From: Micromonospora sp. NBC_01796
Lineage (GTDB): Bacteria > Actinomycetota > Actinomycetes > Mycobacteriales > Micromonosporaceae
Direction of reading: 5' to 3'
Length of the DNA: 64,000 nucleotides
Assembly: GCF_035917455.1 (NCBI RefSeq)
Contig: NZ_CP109078.1
Coordinates: forward strand, 2,046,001 to 2,110,000
The notes beneath the pieces were generated by a model. The model was not told the DNA's origin. It did no database searches and saw nothing but the letters and a program-made list of their open reading frames with translations. Shown here piece by piece: positions 8,736-17,110 of this stretch. The first letter of the stretch is position 1. Each line of letters opens with the position of its first letter. The position numbers were made by a program, and so were the translations under genes.

Positions 8736-10094
8736 TCACTGATCCGGCAGACGAAGACCAGCCGGAGGTTCCCCGCTCTGCCAAAGATCGAAGGTGGGCG
8801 GAACGTCGAAGATCGCCTGTTGGAAGGACACTTCTGTCCCGCTGAACGTGGCCCCGTGGAACGACACGTGACCTCTGCTGAACGTAGCGCCGAAAAAGGA
8901 CACGCTCCCGCCGCTGAACGTCACCCCGTCGAAAAACACGTTCGCTCCGCTGAAAGCCGCTCCGTGGAGGGTCACTCGTCCGCCGATGAACGCCGCCGCG
9001 TAAAAGGACACCTCCCCACCGCCGAACGTCGCCCTGTCGAAGGACATCTCCCCACCACTGAACGTCCCTGCGTGGAAGGACACCCGTCCGCCGCCGAACG
9101 TCGCCCCGTAGAAGGACACCTTCCCGCCTCTGAACGCCGCCCCGTGGAAGGTCACCCGTGCGCCGGTGAACGCCGCCCCTTGGAACGTGACCTCCCCACC
9201 CCCAAATGTCGCCCTGTCGAAGGACACCTCCCCGCCACTGAACGTCGCGCCCGAGAAGTCGCCACCATCAAAGAAGGCTCCAGTGAAGTCGAAGTCATAC
9301 CCACGCCACGAGTTGGCATCCTCCGCCTCAGACCGAAGGTGTCTACCGATGAGCCGGATCAACGTGTGGCGTACCTCCCGCTCCTCGCGAGCAGTCCGCG
9401 CCTTCTGCTCCATCTCCTCCGACACCTCATCGTCAACCGGAGTCAATCCATCGCCTGATGACTCCTGAGGAGAGGCGTAGGGCATGCGTAGGTAGGCGCA
9501 GAGCACGTCGATACAGGTCTGCCGGCCATCCTTCCAGTCGTCCGCGAGACCAGCGATGGCGTAAACCCCTGCGAGGCGCACCGCCGCCTTGTCCGAGCCG
9601 AGCTGCTCGGATGCCTTTGCGAACCGCTCATTGAGCAGCCGTACGCCGTTCCGGTCGGTCTCGATCTTCGCGCGCTCATCGGCGGCCTCGGCGAGGGCCT
9701 TGGACACCTCTGCCCGTAGGTCAGCCGCGTGAGCCAGCTCGTGGGCGAACTCGGCAAGCTTGTTAGTGTGCTCAGCCACCCGTTGACGTCGGTACGCGAC
9801 GACAAGGGCTGCCACTCCCCCGATGCCCGCGACTACCGCGAAGACCAGCTTCAGCAGGTCGAAGAGCGTCCGGGCACTGACCGTGCCATCCCTCGTGACG
9901 CTGGGAAAGCCCGCGTACCAGAGCGCGACCACGATCAACGCGATCACGACAAGCAACGCCGCCAGGATCGCGAAGGTCAGTGATCGCTGGATTCCCCAGA
10001 GCTTCAGTGCGGGTACTCGGCCATCCGAGGCGGCTGCCGCGACGACGCTAGCAGCGGGGGTTTGTGGGGTCGGTGATTCGGGCAGCAGCTCCAC
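8736..10094 (-). CDS. membrane protein with C-terminal 12-residue-repeat solenoid (pentapeptide-like)
   Basis: A 452-residue protein from GTG 10094. Two membrane segments (about residues 36-60 and 78-103) are followed by a basic, charged helical stretch (about 105-190), a helical linker with AGVYAIAGLADDW, and from about residue 277 to 440 some thirteen 12-residue repeats of the form (A/G)xFxGGxVxFxG. Phe spacing alternates 5 and 7, unlike the strict five-residue period of classical pentapeptide repeats, although a related beta-solenoid is likely. Similar proteins are usually labelled pentapeptide-repeat proteins; their role is unknown. It sits inside the tRNA-flanked island next to a nuclease-helicase, so a defence or effector role is only inferred. 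Confidence 0.72.
   Translation of the reverse strand: MELLPESPTPQTPAASVVAAAASDGRVPALKLWGIQRSLTFAILAALLVVIALIVVALWYAGFPSVTRDGTVSARTLFDLLKLVFAVVAGIGGVAALVVAYRRQRVAEHTNKLAEFAHELAHAADLRAEVSKALAEAADERAKIETDRNGVRLLNERFAKASEQLGSDKAAVRLAGVYAIAGLADDWKDGRQTCIDVLCAYLRMPYASPQESSGDGLTPVDDEVSEEMEQKARTAREEREVRHTLIRLIGRHLRSEAEDANSWRGYDFDFTGAFFDGGDFSGATFSGGEVSFDRATFGGGEVTFQGAAFTGARVTFHGAAFRGGKVSFYGATFGGGRVSFHAGTFSGGEMSFDRATFGGGEVSFYAAAFIGGRVTLHGAAFSGANVFFDGVTFSGGSVSFFGATFSRGHVSFHGATFSGTEVSFQQAIFDVPPTFDLWQSGEPPAGLRLPDQ
8786..9266. repeat. tandem 36-bp repeats inside the solenoid gene
   Basis: About thirteen degenerate 36-bp units (variations on GAACGTCGCCCCGTGGAAGG on the plus strand) encode the 12-residue repeats. 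They are in frame throughout and have no spacers, so this is coding repetition and not a CRISPR array. Confidence 0.85.
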
Positions 10095-10197
10095 AGCTTG
10101 CCTTCGTACCGCACCCGGTCAATGAGCCGACTGCTTTGGTCAGATTTCCGGCTCGACCGGCTTCCGGACGCTGACGGCGCCCGGAAGCCGGTCCGGT

Positions 10198-12066
10198 TCA
10201 GATCTTGGGGATGCCGAGGCCGGCGAGCATGGCCCGGGTTTCGGGGTCGACCGAGTACAGGACGGCCCCACGACTGCCGCGCGTGGCGAGCACCTTGTAG
10301 GTGTTACGGACCAGCTGGTCGAAGTTGACAGCGCCCTTGACCTTGCTGTCGTAGCTCGCCTTGGAATCGGCGACCCAGGCGCCGTCGCGCCAGACGAGGT
10401 CGGGGCCGAGGATGACCCCGGCGTGGTCGTACTCCAGGCCCTGGGCGGTGTAGACGCAGCCGACCTGGTGGAACCCGCCCTCGTGGGTGGCCCAGAGGTC
10501 GGCCGCCGGGATGCCGTTGATCATCCGGTCGGCCCGGGAATTCCAGGGCCGCTTCCAGTCGCCGATCACGACATCGTCCACCAGGCTGCCGTCCGGGCGG
10601 GCATCACTCCAGGACCAGCAGTACCCAGCGGCGATCCGTGACTGAAGTCCCTGGTCGAGCTTCTGCCGCAGGTAGCGCTCCATCGCCTCGGGGGTGTCGG
10701 CGAGCCGAAGATCGAAGGTGTCCAGCGGTTCCCAGACACGGGGGCCGTTGCCGGTCAGGCCGAGGAGTTCCTCGACCCAGTCGACGTACTCCTGGCAGCC
10801 GCCGCAGCGGAACTGGTCGCGCAGGTGCACCTCGGTGACCTGGATGCCGAGGTTCGCCGCCGCCTGCCTGATCGACTCGACCGAGCCCATTTCGCCCTTG
10901 CGTACGATCTGGTTCTCGTCGAGCAGGAAGACCGGTACCCGGGCCGCGTTGATCAGCTCTTCGACCTGGGCGATCGTGGAGCGGCGGTCGCGTGGGGTGA
11001 ACCGGTGGTTGGAACTCAGCCGGATCCGGTGCGCCTCGTCGGCGATGAGGACGTCGATGCCGTTCTGCTTCACGTGGGCGTAGTTGTTGAAGTAGGTGAA
11101 GACCTGCTTCGCCCGGCGGTTGCTCGTGCCGAGCTGGTCGCGCAGGGTGTTGGTGAACGACTTGCTGCCGGTCGCGTGGACCGTGCTGGTGTTCAGCCGG
11201 CTGAGTGCCCCGAGCAGTTCGATGGCGATGACGCTCTTGCCCGTACCCGGTCCGCCAACCACCAGGATGATCTCCTTGTGGTTGTTCGCGTGGCTCTCGT
11301 GCACCGCGCGCAGCACGTGGTCGTACGCCAGGCGCTGGTCATCGAGCAACGTGAAGACGCTGCGGCGCAGTACCGCGTCGCTGACCGCGGTCATCAAAGC
11401 CCTGGTGGGCCGCACCGGGGACTTGATCAGGTAGTCGGCGTGGCTTGCCGCATCGGTGGCGGAGAGCACCGCGCGAAAGAACCGTCCCAGATCATCGCGC
11501 TGATCGTCGCCGAAGATCCGAACATTGCGACACACCTCCGGATCGAGGCCCATAGCGGCCGGCTGGATCCGGTACAGGTCACCGCTGGAGGCGTTGTGCA
11601 TGTTGACCATGCCGTAGACGTGCGCGTTCTCCAACGCCGGCAGGTAGTTGGTGAGCGTGTTGCAGTACGCCCAAACCTGGTTCGCCGGGTGCACCTGGTC
11701 CGGTAACCCGGGGACCCTCACCAGTTCCGAGGCGGGCACCGCATCCGTTTTCGACCACTGCTTGTTCTCGACCACCACAACACTCGACCTGCCGTCGCTC
11801 GGATGGGAGCCGACCAGGACGAGGTCCATCCGGGTGTTGGTCAACGGACCCCGTAGCTCGATCAGGACCGCCACCTGGTGGAGTCCCTCGGCCGCGAGAG
11901 CCTGCGTGATGGTGGGGATGCTCCGCCGCCACGAGTTGACCTCACTCGAAGTCGGACTCTTGCCGATCTGCAGGCGGAACGCCTGCTCCAGTTCGGCGAT
12001 GAAGACATTGCTGTCGGTCGCGAGGATCTCGGCGACGGTACGGCGTAGCAGACAACGAGAGCCCAT
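10198..12066 (-). CDS. PD-(D/E)XK nuclease-like / DUF2075 (Schlafen group 3-like) helicase fusion
   Basis: A 622-residue protein from ATG 12066, with AAGGAG 9 bases upstream. The N-terminal about 240 residues carry the spacing of a PD-(D/E)XK nuclease: Glu25, Asp81 in RMDLVLVG, then E100-x-K102 in VVVENKQW. The remainder is a DUF2075 superfamily 1-type helicase/ATPase with Walker A GGPGTGKS (about 268-276), Walker B LIADEAHR (about 342) and a C-terminal GLEYD motif as in UvrD-like helicases. DUF2075 proteins are nucleic-acid ATPases often found in defence regions. The gene is divergent, by 174 bp, from a MazG-like gene and lies in the tRNA-flanked island. The nuclease assignment is my motif reading; the helicase assignment is firm. 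Confidence 0.82.
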   Translation of the reverse strand: MGSRCLLRRTVAEILATDSNVFIAELEQAFRLQIGKSPTSSEVNSWRRSIPTITQALAAEGLHQVAVLIELRGPLTNTRMDLVLVGSHPSDGRSSVVVVENKQWSKTDAVPASELVRVPGLPDQVHPANQVWAYCNTLTNYLPALENAHVYGMVNMHNASSGDLYRIQPAAMGLDPEVCRNVRIFGDDQRDDLGRFFRAVLSATDAASHADYLIKSPVRPTRALMTAVSDAVLRRSVFTLLDDQRLAYDHVLRAVHESHANNHKEIILVVGGPGTGKSVIAIELLGALSRLNTSTVHATGSKSFTNTLRDQLGTSNRRAKQVFTYFNNYAHVKQNGIDVLIADEAHRIRLSSNHRFTPRDRRSTIAQVEELINAARVPVFLLDENQIVRKGEMGSVESIRQAAANLGIQVTEVHLRDQFRCGGCQEYVDWVEELLGLTGNGPRVWEPLDTFDLRLADTPEAMERYLRQKLDQGLQSRIAAGYCWSWSDARPDGSLVDDVVIGDWKRPWNSRADRMINGIPAADLWATHEGGFHQVGCVYTAQGLEYDHAGVILGPDLVWRDGAWVADSKASYDSKVKGAVNFDQLVRNTYKVLATRGSRGAVLYSVDPETRAMLAGLGIPKI

Positions 12067-12240
12067 GTGGGTCCGCTCCTTCTCGGTGGGTGGCGTGAAG
12101 CCAGACGGGTACCAAGGAGTTACGGCAGAGACCGTAGACGAACCCACCGACACTTTGCTGCTGATTCCCGCAGACGCGTGTCGCGCGGGGCGGCCCAGGG
12201 TTTCGCGTACCCGTGCCGCGCGGGGTGGTATCCATAGCGG

Positions 12241-12606
12241 ATGACCCTGCACGAGCTGCAAGAACAGGTACGGCACTTCGCCCGGGAGCGCGACTGGGAG
12301 CAGTTTCACGACCCCAAGAACCTGTCCATGGCACTGGCCGGTGAGGCAGGGGAGCTGCTCGAAATCTTCCAGTGGCTCACACCGGAACAGTCCGCCGGGA
12401 TTATGGAAGATCCGGCCCGCGCCGAAGCCGTACGCCATGAACTCGCCGACGTCCTCGCCTACCTGCTGCGTCTCGCGGACGTCCTCCAGGTCGACCTGGC
12501 GACGGCCCTGCGGGCGAAGATGCTGCTCAACGCCGAGCGTTACCCGGCGGATCAGGCACGTGGCCGGAGCGACAAGTACAACCGGTACGAGCGCCAGGTT
12601 GAGTGA
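12241..12606 (+). CDS. MazG-like nucleotide pyrophosphohydrolase
   Basis: A 121-residue all-alpha NTP pyrophosphohydrolase of the MazG/RS21-C6 type. Metal-binding acidic clusters are visible as E-x-x-E in GEAGELLEIFQW (about residues 35-46) and E-x-x-D in HELADVLAYLLRLADVL (about 66-82). Such enzymes hydrolyse noncanonical or abundant (d)NTPs to NMP and pyrophosphate, and several act in anti-phage responses by depleting nucleotides. The start codon ATG 12241 has only a weak ribosome site. It is divergent from the DUF2075 nuclease-helicase and followed 76 bp later by the restriction enzyme gene. Confidence 0.87.
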   Translation: MTLHELQEQVRHFARERDWEQFHDPKNLSMALAGEAGELLEIFQWLTPEQSAGIMEDPARAEAVRHELADVLAYLLRLADVLQVDLATALRAKMLLNAERYPADQARGRSDKYNRYERQVE

Positions 12607-12682
12607 CTTGCCGACGGACGCCCATCAGGCCGTCGGCGGGCCAGTGACGGTCAGCGTCGCACGGCCGTGTCAAGCTGTCGGG

Positions 12683-14260
12683 ATGCGAGTCGCCAACCAC
12701 AATGGATCCGCACTCTCTGACCAGGCACGTGTGGCAGCGGCCCAGCGTGGCCCGGTCGAGCCACCGCAATCGGCGGCCTTGCCGGAACGGCGCCAACTCG
12801 TGCTTCAGCCCAGGGGCGGCCCGCAGGTACGTGGCGCCGAGAACTATCAGAAATCTATGGAGCAAGGCATTCCGCTGGCCGACCTGGCTCCGCTGCTCGG
12901 TCCGGACGCCGCAGTGCTTGCCCGTCTCTACCCGGACGGAGTCGCCCGCCTGTGGGGCACCACCCCGGCGGCGAAGAGCAGTGGCACAGGCAACGAGAAA
13001 TTCCGGGCGATACGGGATCGCCGGGTCGGAGACGATGTCCTCTTCTACAACAAGAGACGCTTCTTTGCCCGCGCCCGCATCGTGCACCGGTTCCACAACC
13101 CCGACGTGGCCCGGTTCGTCTGGGGGGCGGATCCTGCCGGTGCCACCTGGGAGCACATAGTCGCGCTCGACGACATCACGACGTTCCCGGAGCCCGTTGT
13201 CGCCGCACCGATCCTTCGGTCGCTCAACATTCGGAACCCGATCTTGAGAAGCCTGACTCTGATCGATGCCGACACGTGGCACAAGGTACAAGCGCTGCTG
13301 CCTGTGCCAACCGGCAACGTCGCCAACGACCAGCAGAAGCCCGTCTCAATGCGGAGTCAGTTGACCCGGGGAGAACTGATCACCGCGATCGAGATGCTTG
13401 CGATGAAGACCCCCATCGAGGTACCGGTCCGACACAACCCGCTGACGCTGCTCTGGGCAATCGGCCTTCGTCCAGACGAACAGACCCGACTCACCTCGTG
13501 GCGCGAATTTCGGGCGGGTCTCACCCCGATCCTCGAGCGTTACGGCCTGCCGGACATGGAGAGCCGCCCCGCCTACCCGTTCTGGCACCTACAGAAATGC
13601 GGACTGTGGGAGGTGGTGGGCATGGCGGATCCGGATTCCACCTCGCGGCTGGAAGTGCTGGAGCAGGACAACCCGTCCGCCGGCTTCACGGCAGAGGCCG
13701 CGATCCTTCTCAAGGACCATGCTGTCCGGGCCAGGGCCGTGCGGACGATCCTGACCCGACACCTGGCGAACGTGGACCATTCGGCCTTGCTCGCGGATGT
13801 CGGCCTGGCCGGATACGAGTCGGCCTCCGGCACGTTCGAGAGCCTGCCATCCACGGTCGTGCACGAGGGCGACGCAGGTTCGACCTCCCGGCGGCAGGTC
13901 GCGGTGCAACGGATCATCCGAAGCACGAGGCTCGCGGAGACCGTGAAGCGGATGTACGACCACCGGTGCCAGGTGTGCGGCAATCGTCTGGAGACCCCGA
14001 ACGGCGGTTACAGCCAGGCTGCCCACACGCGTGGCCTGGGCTCACCCCATGACGGTCCGGACCACACCTCGAACATCCTGTGCCTCTGCCCCAATCACCA
14101 CGTTCTGTTCGACACGTTCACGATCTACGTCGACAAGTCGTGGATGGTACGTCTGTCGAAGGACGGCAGCCTGGTCGGCCCGCTGCGCCGACACGCGGGC
14201 CACCTCATCGATCCGGCTCACCTCGCGTATCACCGAGTGCTCTGCGGTCGGGACGACTGA
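12683..14260 (+). CDS. modification-dependent (type IV) restriction endonuclease: EVE-like, sulfur-binding-like and HNH domains
   Basis: Up to 525 residues. An N-terminal EVE/PUA-like region (about 85-165) has LWGTTP, VGDDVLFY and FFARARIVHRF. A middle domain (about 228-375) resembles the DNA sulfur-binding domain of ScoMcrA: NPLTLLWAIG, then PAYPFWHLQ, then GLWEV, and a GF...LL...VGL tail. The C-terminal HNH nuclease (about 425-480) has CQVCG, the AAH first His, and CLCPNHHVLFD. Such enzymes cut DNA carrying methylated, hydroxymethylated or phosphorothioated bases. The start is uncertain: homology begins near NYQKSMEQG, so GTG 12800 or ATG 12857 are possible; the frame is open back to 12341 but overlaps mazG there. 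Confidence 0.8.
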   Translation: MRVANHNGSALSDQARVAAAQRGPVEPPQSAALPERRQLVLQPRGGPQVRGAENYQKSMEQGIPLADLAPLLGPDAAVLARLYPDGVARLWGTTPAAKSSGTGNEKFRAIRDRRVGDDVLFYNKRRFFARARIVHRFHNPDVARFVWGADPAGATWEHIVALDDITTFPEPVVAAPILRSLNIRNPILRSLTLIDADTWHKVQALLPVPTGNVANDQQKPVSMRSQLTRGELITAIEMLAMKTPIEVPVRHNPLTLLWAIGLRPDEQTRLTSWREFRAGLTPILERYGLPDMESRPAYPFWHLQKCGLWEVVGMADPDSTSRLEVLEQDNPSAGFTAEAAILLKDHAVRARAVRTILTRHLANVDHSALLADVGLAGYESASGTFESLPSTVVHEGDAGSTSRRQVAVQRIIRSTRLAETVKRMYDHRCQVCGNRLETPNGGYSQAAHTRGLGSPHDGPDHTSNILCLCPNHHVLFDTFTIYVDKSWMVRLSKDGSLVGPLRRHAGHLIDPAHLAYHRVLCGRDD

Positions 14261-14759
14261 GGATCCGGTGCGACCGGCCCAGACGCTCTTGAGGCCCTGG
14301 CGGGCACCGTACGCCGCACGACCAGCGACTGACAGCAGGGTTCAACAGATCGCCGCCAAGTAACGCTGGACACCCGCGAATGAGACGACGTCCGAGACGG
14401 CCAGTTGTGCGTTCAGGCGGTGACCCGCACGGCACCCACCGTTGGACGGCAAGCTGGATTGGATCTGGCTGCGGCCGCGGACCGAGACCCGGCTCGTCTA
14501 CCTAGCTACACCGCCCTCCCAGCAGGTCCCCTGACGCCATCCAGCCCAGGACCCCAGCAAGATCCACCGGAGGGACCAGAGCCGTACGGACACGCGCACG
14601 AGGCGCCTGAGGGCCCAGCCCCAGAAGAGCCAAGATCCGCCTGCCCACTATCTGCCCACTGGGAGCCGTAGACGGCTGGATCTGGCTGGCCTCGGCTGGA
14701 CCAACGAGAATCGCCCCTGACCGGCATCTCTGCTGGTCAGGGGCGATAACCGCACCTGG
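14261..14759. other. right edge of island, gene-free
   Basis: The 499 bases between the restriction gene and tRNA-Tyr contain no credible gene. The first 370 bases look like decayed or unique island DNA; no integrase remnant could be recognised in any frame. The last part (from 14632) is the right copy of the flanking repeat. Confidence 0.6.
14711..14746 (-). terminator. 12-bp-stem hairpin downstream of tRNA-Tyr
   Basis: Arms TCGCCCCTGACC/GGTCAGGGGCGA with a 12-nt loop, 14 bp past the tRNA-Tyr 3' end on the minus strand. It is sequence-identical to the hairpin at 8566-8601. Confidence 0.8.
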
Positions 14760-14840
14760 TGGCGGGTAGAGGATTCGAACCTCTGAAGCTTTCGCGACGG
14801 ATTTACAGTCCGCTCCCATTGGCCGCTCGGGCAACCCGCC
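14760..14840 (-). tRNA. tRNA-Tyr (GTA anticodon)
   Basis: The minus strand gives an 81-nt class II tRNA: acceptor GGCGGGT/ACCCGCC, D-arm GCCCGAGCGGCCAATGGG, anticodon loop CTGTAAA (GTA), a variable arm GTCGCGAAAGCTTC, and T-arm AGAGGTTCGAATCCTCT. It lies next to yajQ. The Streptomyces coelicolor element SLP1 is known to integrate into a tRNA-Tyr gene, so this is an established class of insertion target. Confidence 0.95.
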
Positions 14841-14986
14841 AGGGCGTGCCGCCACGTTGAACGCGGCAGCGGAAGCAAGGATAGCGGTTGCACCGGGCAT
14901 CTACGCAACCGGGTACGGTCGGCATGTCGGACCGCCCAGCAGCCGTCCGGGACATCTTCATACCGCGACCCAGCAGGAGCATGATC

Positions 14987-15481
14987 ATGGCAGCCAACCC
15001 GTCGTTCGACATCGTCAGCAAGGTCGACCGGCAGGAGATCGACAACGCCCTCCGGCAGACGGAGAAGGAGCTCGGCACGCGCTTCGACTTCCGGGGCACC
15101 GGCGCGGAGATCTCCTGGTCCGGCGAGGAGGCGATCAGCCTGCAGGCCGAGACGGAGGAGCGGGTCAAGGCGGCGCTGGACGTCTTCAGGGAGAAGTTGG
15201 TCAAGCGGAACATCTCGATGAAGGCTCTGGACGCCGGTGACGCCCGCGCCTCGGGCAAGATTTACAAGATCGACTGCAAGGTCATCCAGGGGATCGACTC
15301 GGAGAAGGCCAAGTCGATCGGCAAGAAGATCCGCGACGAGGGCCCGAAGGGCGTACAGGCGCAGATCCAGGGCGACCAGCTCCGGGTCACCGCCAAGAAG
15401 AAGGACGACCTGCAGGCCGTCATCGCACTGCTCAAGACCGAGGACTTCGGCGTCGCTCTCCAATTTACGAACTACCGCTGA
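14987..15481 (+). CDS. yajQ: YajQ family nucleotide-binding protein (UPF0234)
   Basis: A 164-residue YajQ protein beginning [21 protein letters not shown] and ending ALQFTNYR, full length for the family. YajQ-family proteins bind nucleotides, and some bind c-di-GMP; their cellular role is unsettled. ATG 14987 is chosen over ATG 14981 because AGGAG (14975-14979) is 7 bases from the former and only 1 from the latter. Confidence 0.93.
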   Translation: MAANPSFDIVSKVDRQEIDNALRQTEKELGTRFDFRGTGAEISWSGEEAISLQAETEERVKAALDVFREKLVKRNISMKALDAGDARASGKIYKIDCKVIQGIDSEKAKSIGKKIRDEGPKGVQAQIQGDQLRVTAKKKDDLQAVIALLKTEDFGVALQFTNYR

Positions 15482-15571
15482 CACCACCGCTGCGGCCCGC
15501 CGAACCAGCGCGGGCCGCGGCCGCACCCCGGGGCCGACCCCGTGGACCACCGGGGCGGCGTACCGGGGTGG

Positions 15572-16840
15572 TCAGACCAGTTCGGCGGCGAGGGCCTGTT
15601 CCACCCGTACGGCCTCGCGGGCTTCGGCCCTTGCGATCGGACCCCGGCGGGGCGCCGCGACCAGGGCCGCGACGGCGACGGCCGCCCCGGCGAAGAGGAA
15701 AGCCCACGGTACGCCGACCTGGTCGACGATCAACCCGGCGACCGCGCCACCGGCGGCACTCGCCGCCACCGACATCGTCACCAGCCAGGTGTACGCCTCA
15801 TTGAGCATGCTGCCGGGCGAGATCCGCCCGACCATGGTGTTCTCCAGGGTCAGCGCCGGCGCGATGGTCGCCCCGCCGATCACCAGCGCGATGCCGAGCG
15901 CCACCGGGTGCGGCATCAGGGCGAACACGGCGAAGCTGGCCGCGACGGCGGCGAGCAGTAGCGCGAACTGTCGGGTCAGGTTCCGGGCCGGTCGCCGGGT
16001 GCCGAACCAGATCCCGCCGACGGCACTGCCGACCCCCCAGACGGCGAGCAGCACCCCGGCCAGGCTCTCCGCGTCTCCGGAGACGTGTGCGGAGGCGTAC
16101 GCGGGCACGGCCACCCCGGCGGCGCCGAACGCGAGCCCCAGGCCGGCGGCGCAGAGCAGCAGGGCGGTGAACCCGCCCGAACGCAGCGGGCCGAGGCCGG
16201 TGGCGTGTGCGTGGTTCGGGTGTGGGCGCCAGCCGCGCATGACCCGGCCGAGCGCTACGGCGAGGGTTCCGACGAGGGTCACCACGGCCGCACCGATCAG
16301 GGCGGCGGTGGCGTCGGCGAGCAGTACGAAGAAGGCGACCAGCAGGGGGCCGAGCACGAAGACGATCTCGAACAGTGAGGTCTCGGCGGCGAGTGCGGTG
16401 TTGCGGAGCCCGTACCGGCCGGAGCCGGGTTCGGTGAGGTCGTTCCAGGCGCCCCGGATGGCCGCGGTGAGCGGCGGGAAGGTCGCCCCGGCGACACCGG
16501 ACATGAGGTAGATCGTGCTGAGCGCGTCCGCACCGGCGCGGCTGGCGAGCAGCAGTCCCACCAGGGCGAGCGGGTGGGCGACGGCGGTCACGACGAGGAC
16601 CGGGGTGGGGCCGATCCGGTCGGCGATCCGGCCGGCGATCGGGCTGAGCGCGGCGCCGGCGAGGGCGTAGACGCCGCCGGCCGCGGCGGCGAGGGCGTAC
16701 CTGCCGGTGACCTGCTCGACGACCAGGAGCAGCGCCAGTGGGGTCATGCCGATGCCAAGCCGGCCGATGATGCCGGTGATCAACAGCATGGGCGCGCCGG
16801 GGATCCGCCAAACCAACAGATACTGGCGCAGCGCAGCCAC
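15572..16840 (-). CDS. MFS transporter, 12-TM type
   Basis: A 422-residue major facilitator protein with about twelve hydrophobic segments and the loop 2-3 motif [12 protein letters not shown] (GxxxDRxG type, about residues 70-80). The substrate cannot be read from the sequence; drug or metabolite export is the usual role of this short-loop type. It is convergent with yajQ and ends 91 bp from it. No regulator gene is adjacent. Confidence 0.85.
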   Translation of the reverse strand: MAALRQYLLVWRIPGAPMLLITGIIGRLGIGMTPLALLLVVEQVTGRYALAAAAGGVYALAGAALSPIAGRIADRIGPTPVLVVTAVAHPLALVGLLLASRAGADALSTIYLMSGVAGATFPPLTAAIRGAWNDLTEPGSGRYGLRNTALAAETSLFEIVFVLGPLLVAFFVLLADATAALIGAAVVTLVGTLAVALGRVMRGWRPHPNHAHATGLGPLRSGGFTALLLCAAGLGLAFGAAGVAVPAYASAHVSGDAESLAGVLLAVWGVGSAVGGIWFGTRRPARNLTRQFALLLAAVAASFAVFALMPHPVALGIALVIGGATIAPALTLENTMVGRISPGSMLNEAYTWLVTMSVAASAAGGAVAGLIVDQVGVPWAFLFAGAAVAVAALVAAPRRGPIARAEAREAVRVEQALAAELV

Positions 16841-17050
16841 GGGTGCGACCTCCTGGTCGGGATCAGCGTTCTGGGACGGAACGACGTCGTACGGATGTAA
16901 CAGCCCGGCATGCTGGGCCGAAACAAAAGTGTGTAACGAGCGGAAGACCTCCTGACCCTAACGCCCCGGTCGGGTCGCGGTGAAACGACTTGTCCCGACC
17001 GGAAGGCCCCGACGGGTCTAGGAGGACGCAGAACGGGCCGGCAGACACGG

Positions 17051-17081
17051 AACCGCCGACCGGGGATCCCGGTCGGCGGTT
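17051..17081 (-). terminator. strong hairpin after htpX
   Basis: Perfect 14-bp arms AACCGCCGACCGGG/CCCGGTCGGCGGTT around GAT, extended by outer GACACG/CGTGTC pairs to 17044-17088. It starts 22 bp past the htpX stop on the minus strand. Confidence 0.8.
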
Positions 17082-17110
17082 CGTGTCGCTGGGCGTGTGT
17101 CAGTGCCTGA

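Larger units (their letters stand above)
14632..14840. repeat. right copy of island-flanking direct repeat, with intact tRNA-Tyr
   Basis: Same-orientation partner of 8482-8688. It has the AAGATCCGCCTGCCCAC block at its left end, the identical hairpin at 14711-14746, then the complete tRNA-Tyr. The two copies bound about 6 kb of DNA, and the intact tRNA on one side with a partial tRNA on the other is the expected polarity for integration at a tRNA 3' end. Confidence 0.75.

Noticed and set aside
7213-8784. Long open frame opposite the CE15 esterase
   Set aside because: High-GC antisense shadow with Arg/Gly/Pro-rich composition; the plus strand has signal peptide, catalytic motifs and CBM2.
8786-9266. 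Tandem 36-bp units resembling a CRISPR array
   Set aside because: No spacers; the units are contiguous, degenerate and in frame with the 12-residue protein repeats.
12067-12438. N-terminal extension of the DUF2075 gene
   Set aside because: Overlaps mazG on the opposite strand; ATG 12066 has a ribosome site and starts the nuclease fold.
12341-12682. N-terminal extension of the restriction enzyme
   Set aside because: The first 114 codons overlap mazG in another frame and look Arg/Ser-rich and unfolded.
14405-14671. Possible integrase remnant at the island edge
   Set aside because: No R-H-R-Y or serine recombinase motif in any frame; the frame is Pro-rich with no family resemblance.
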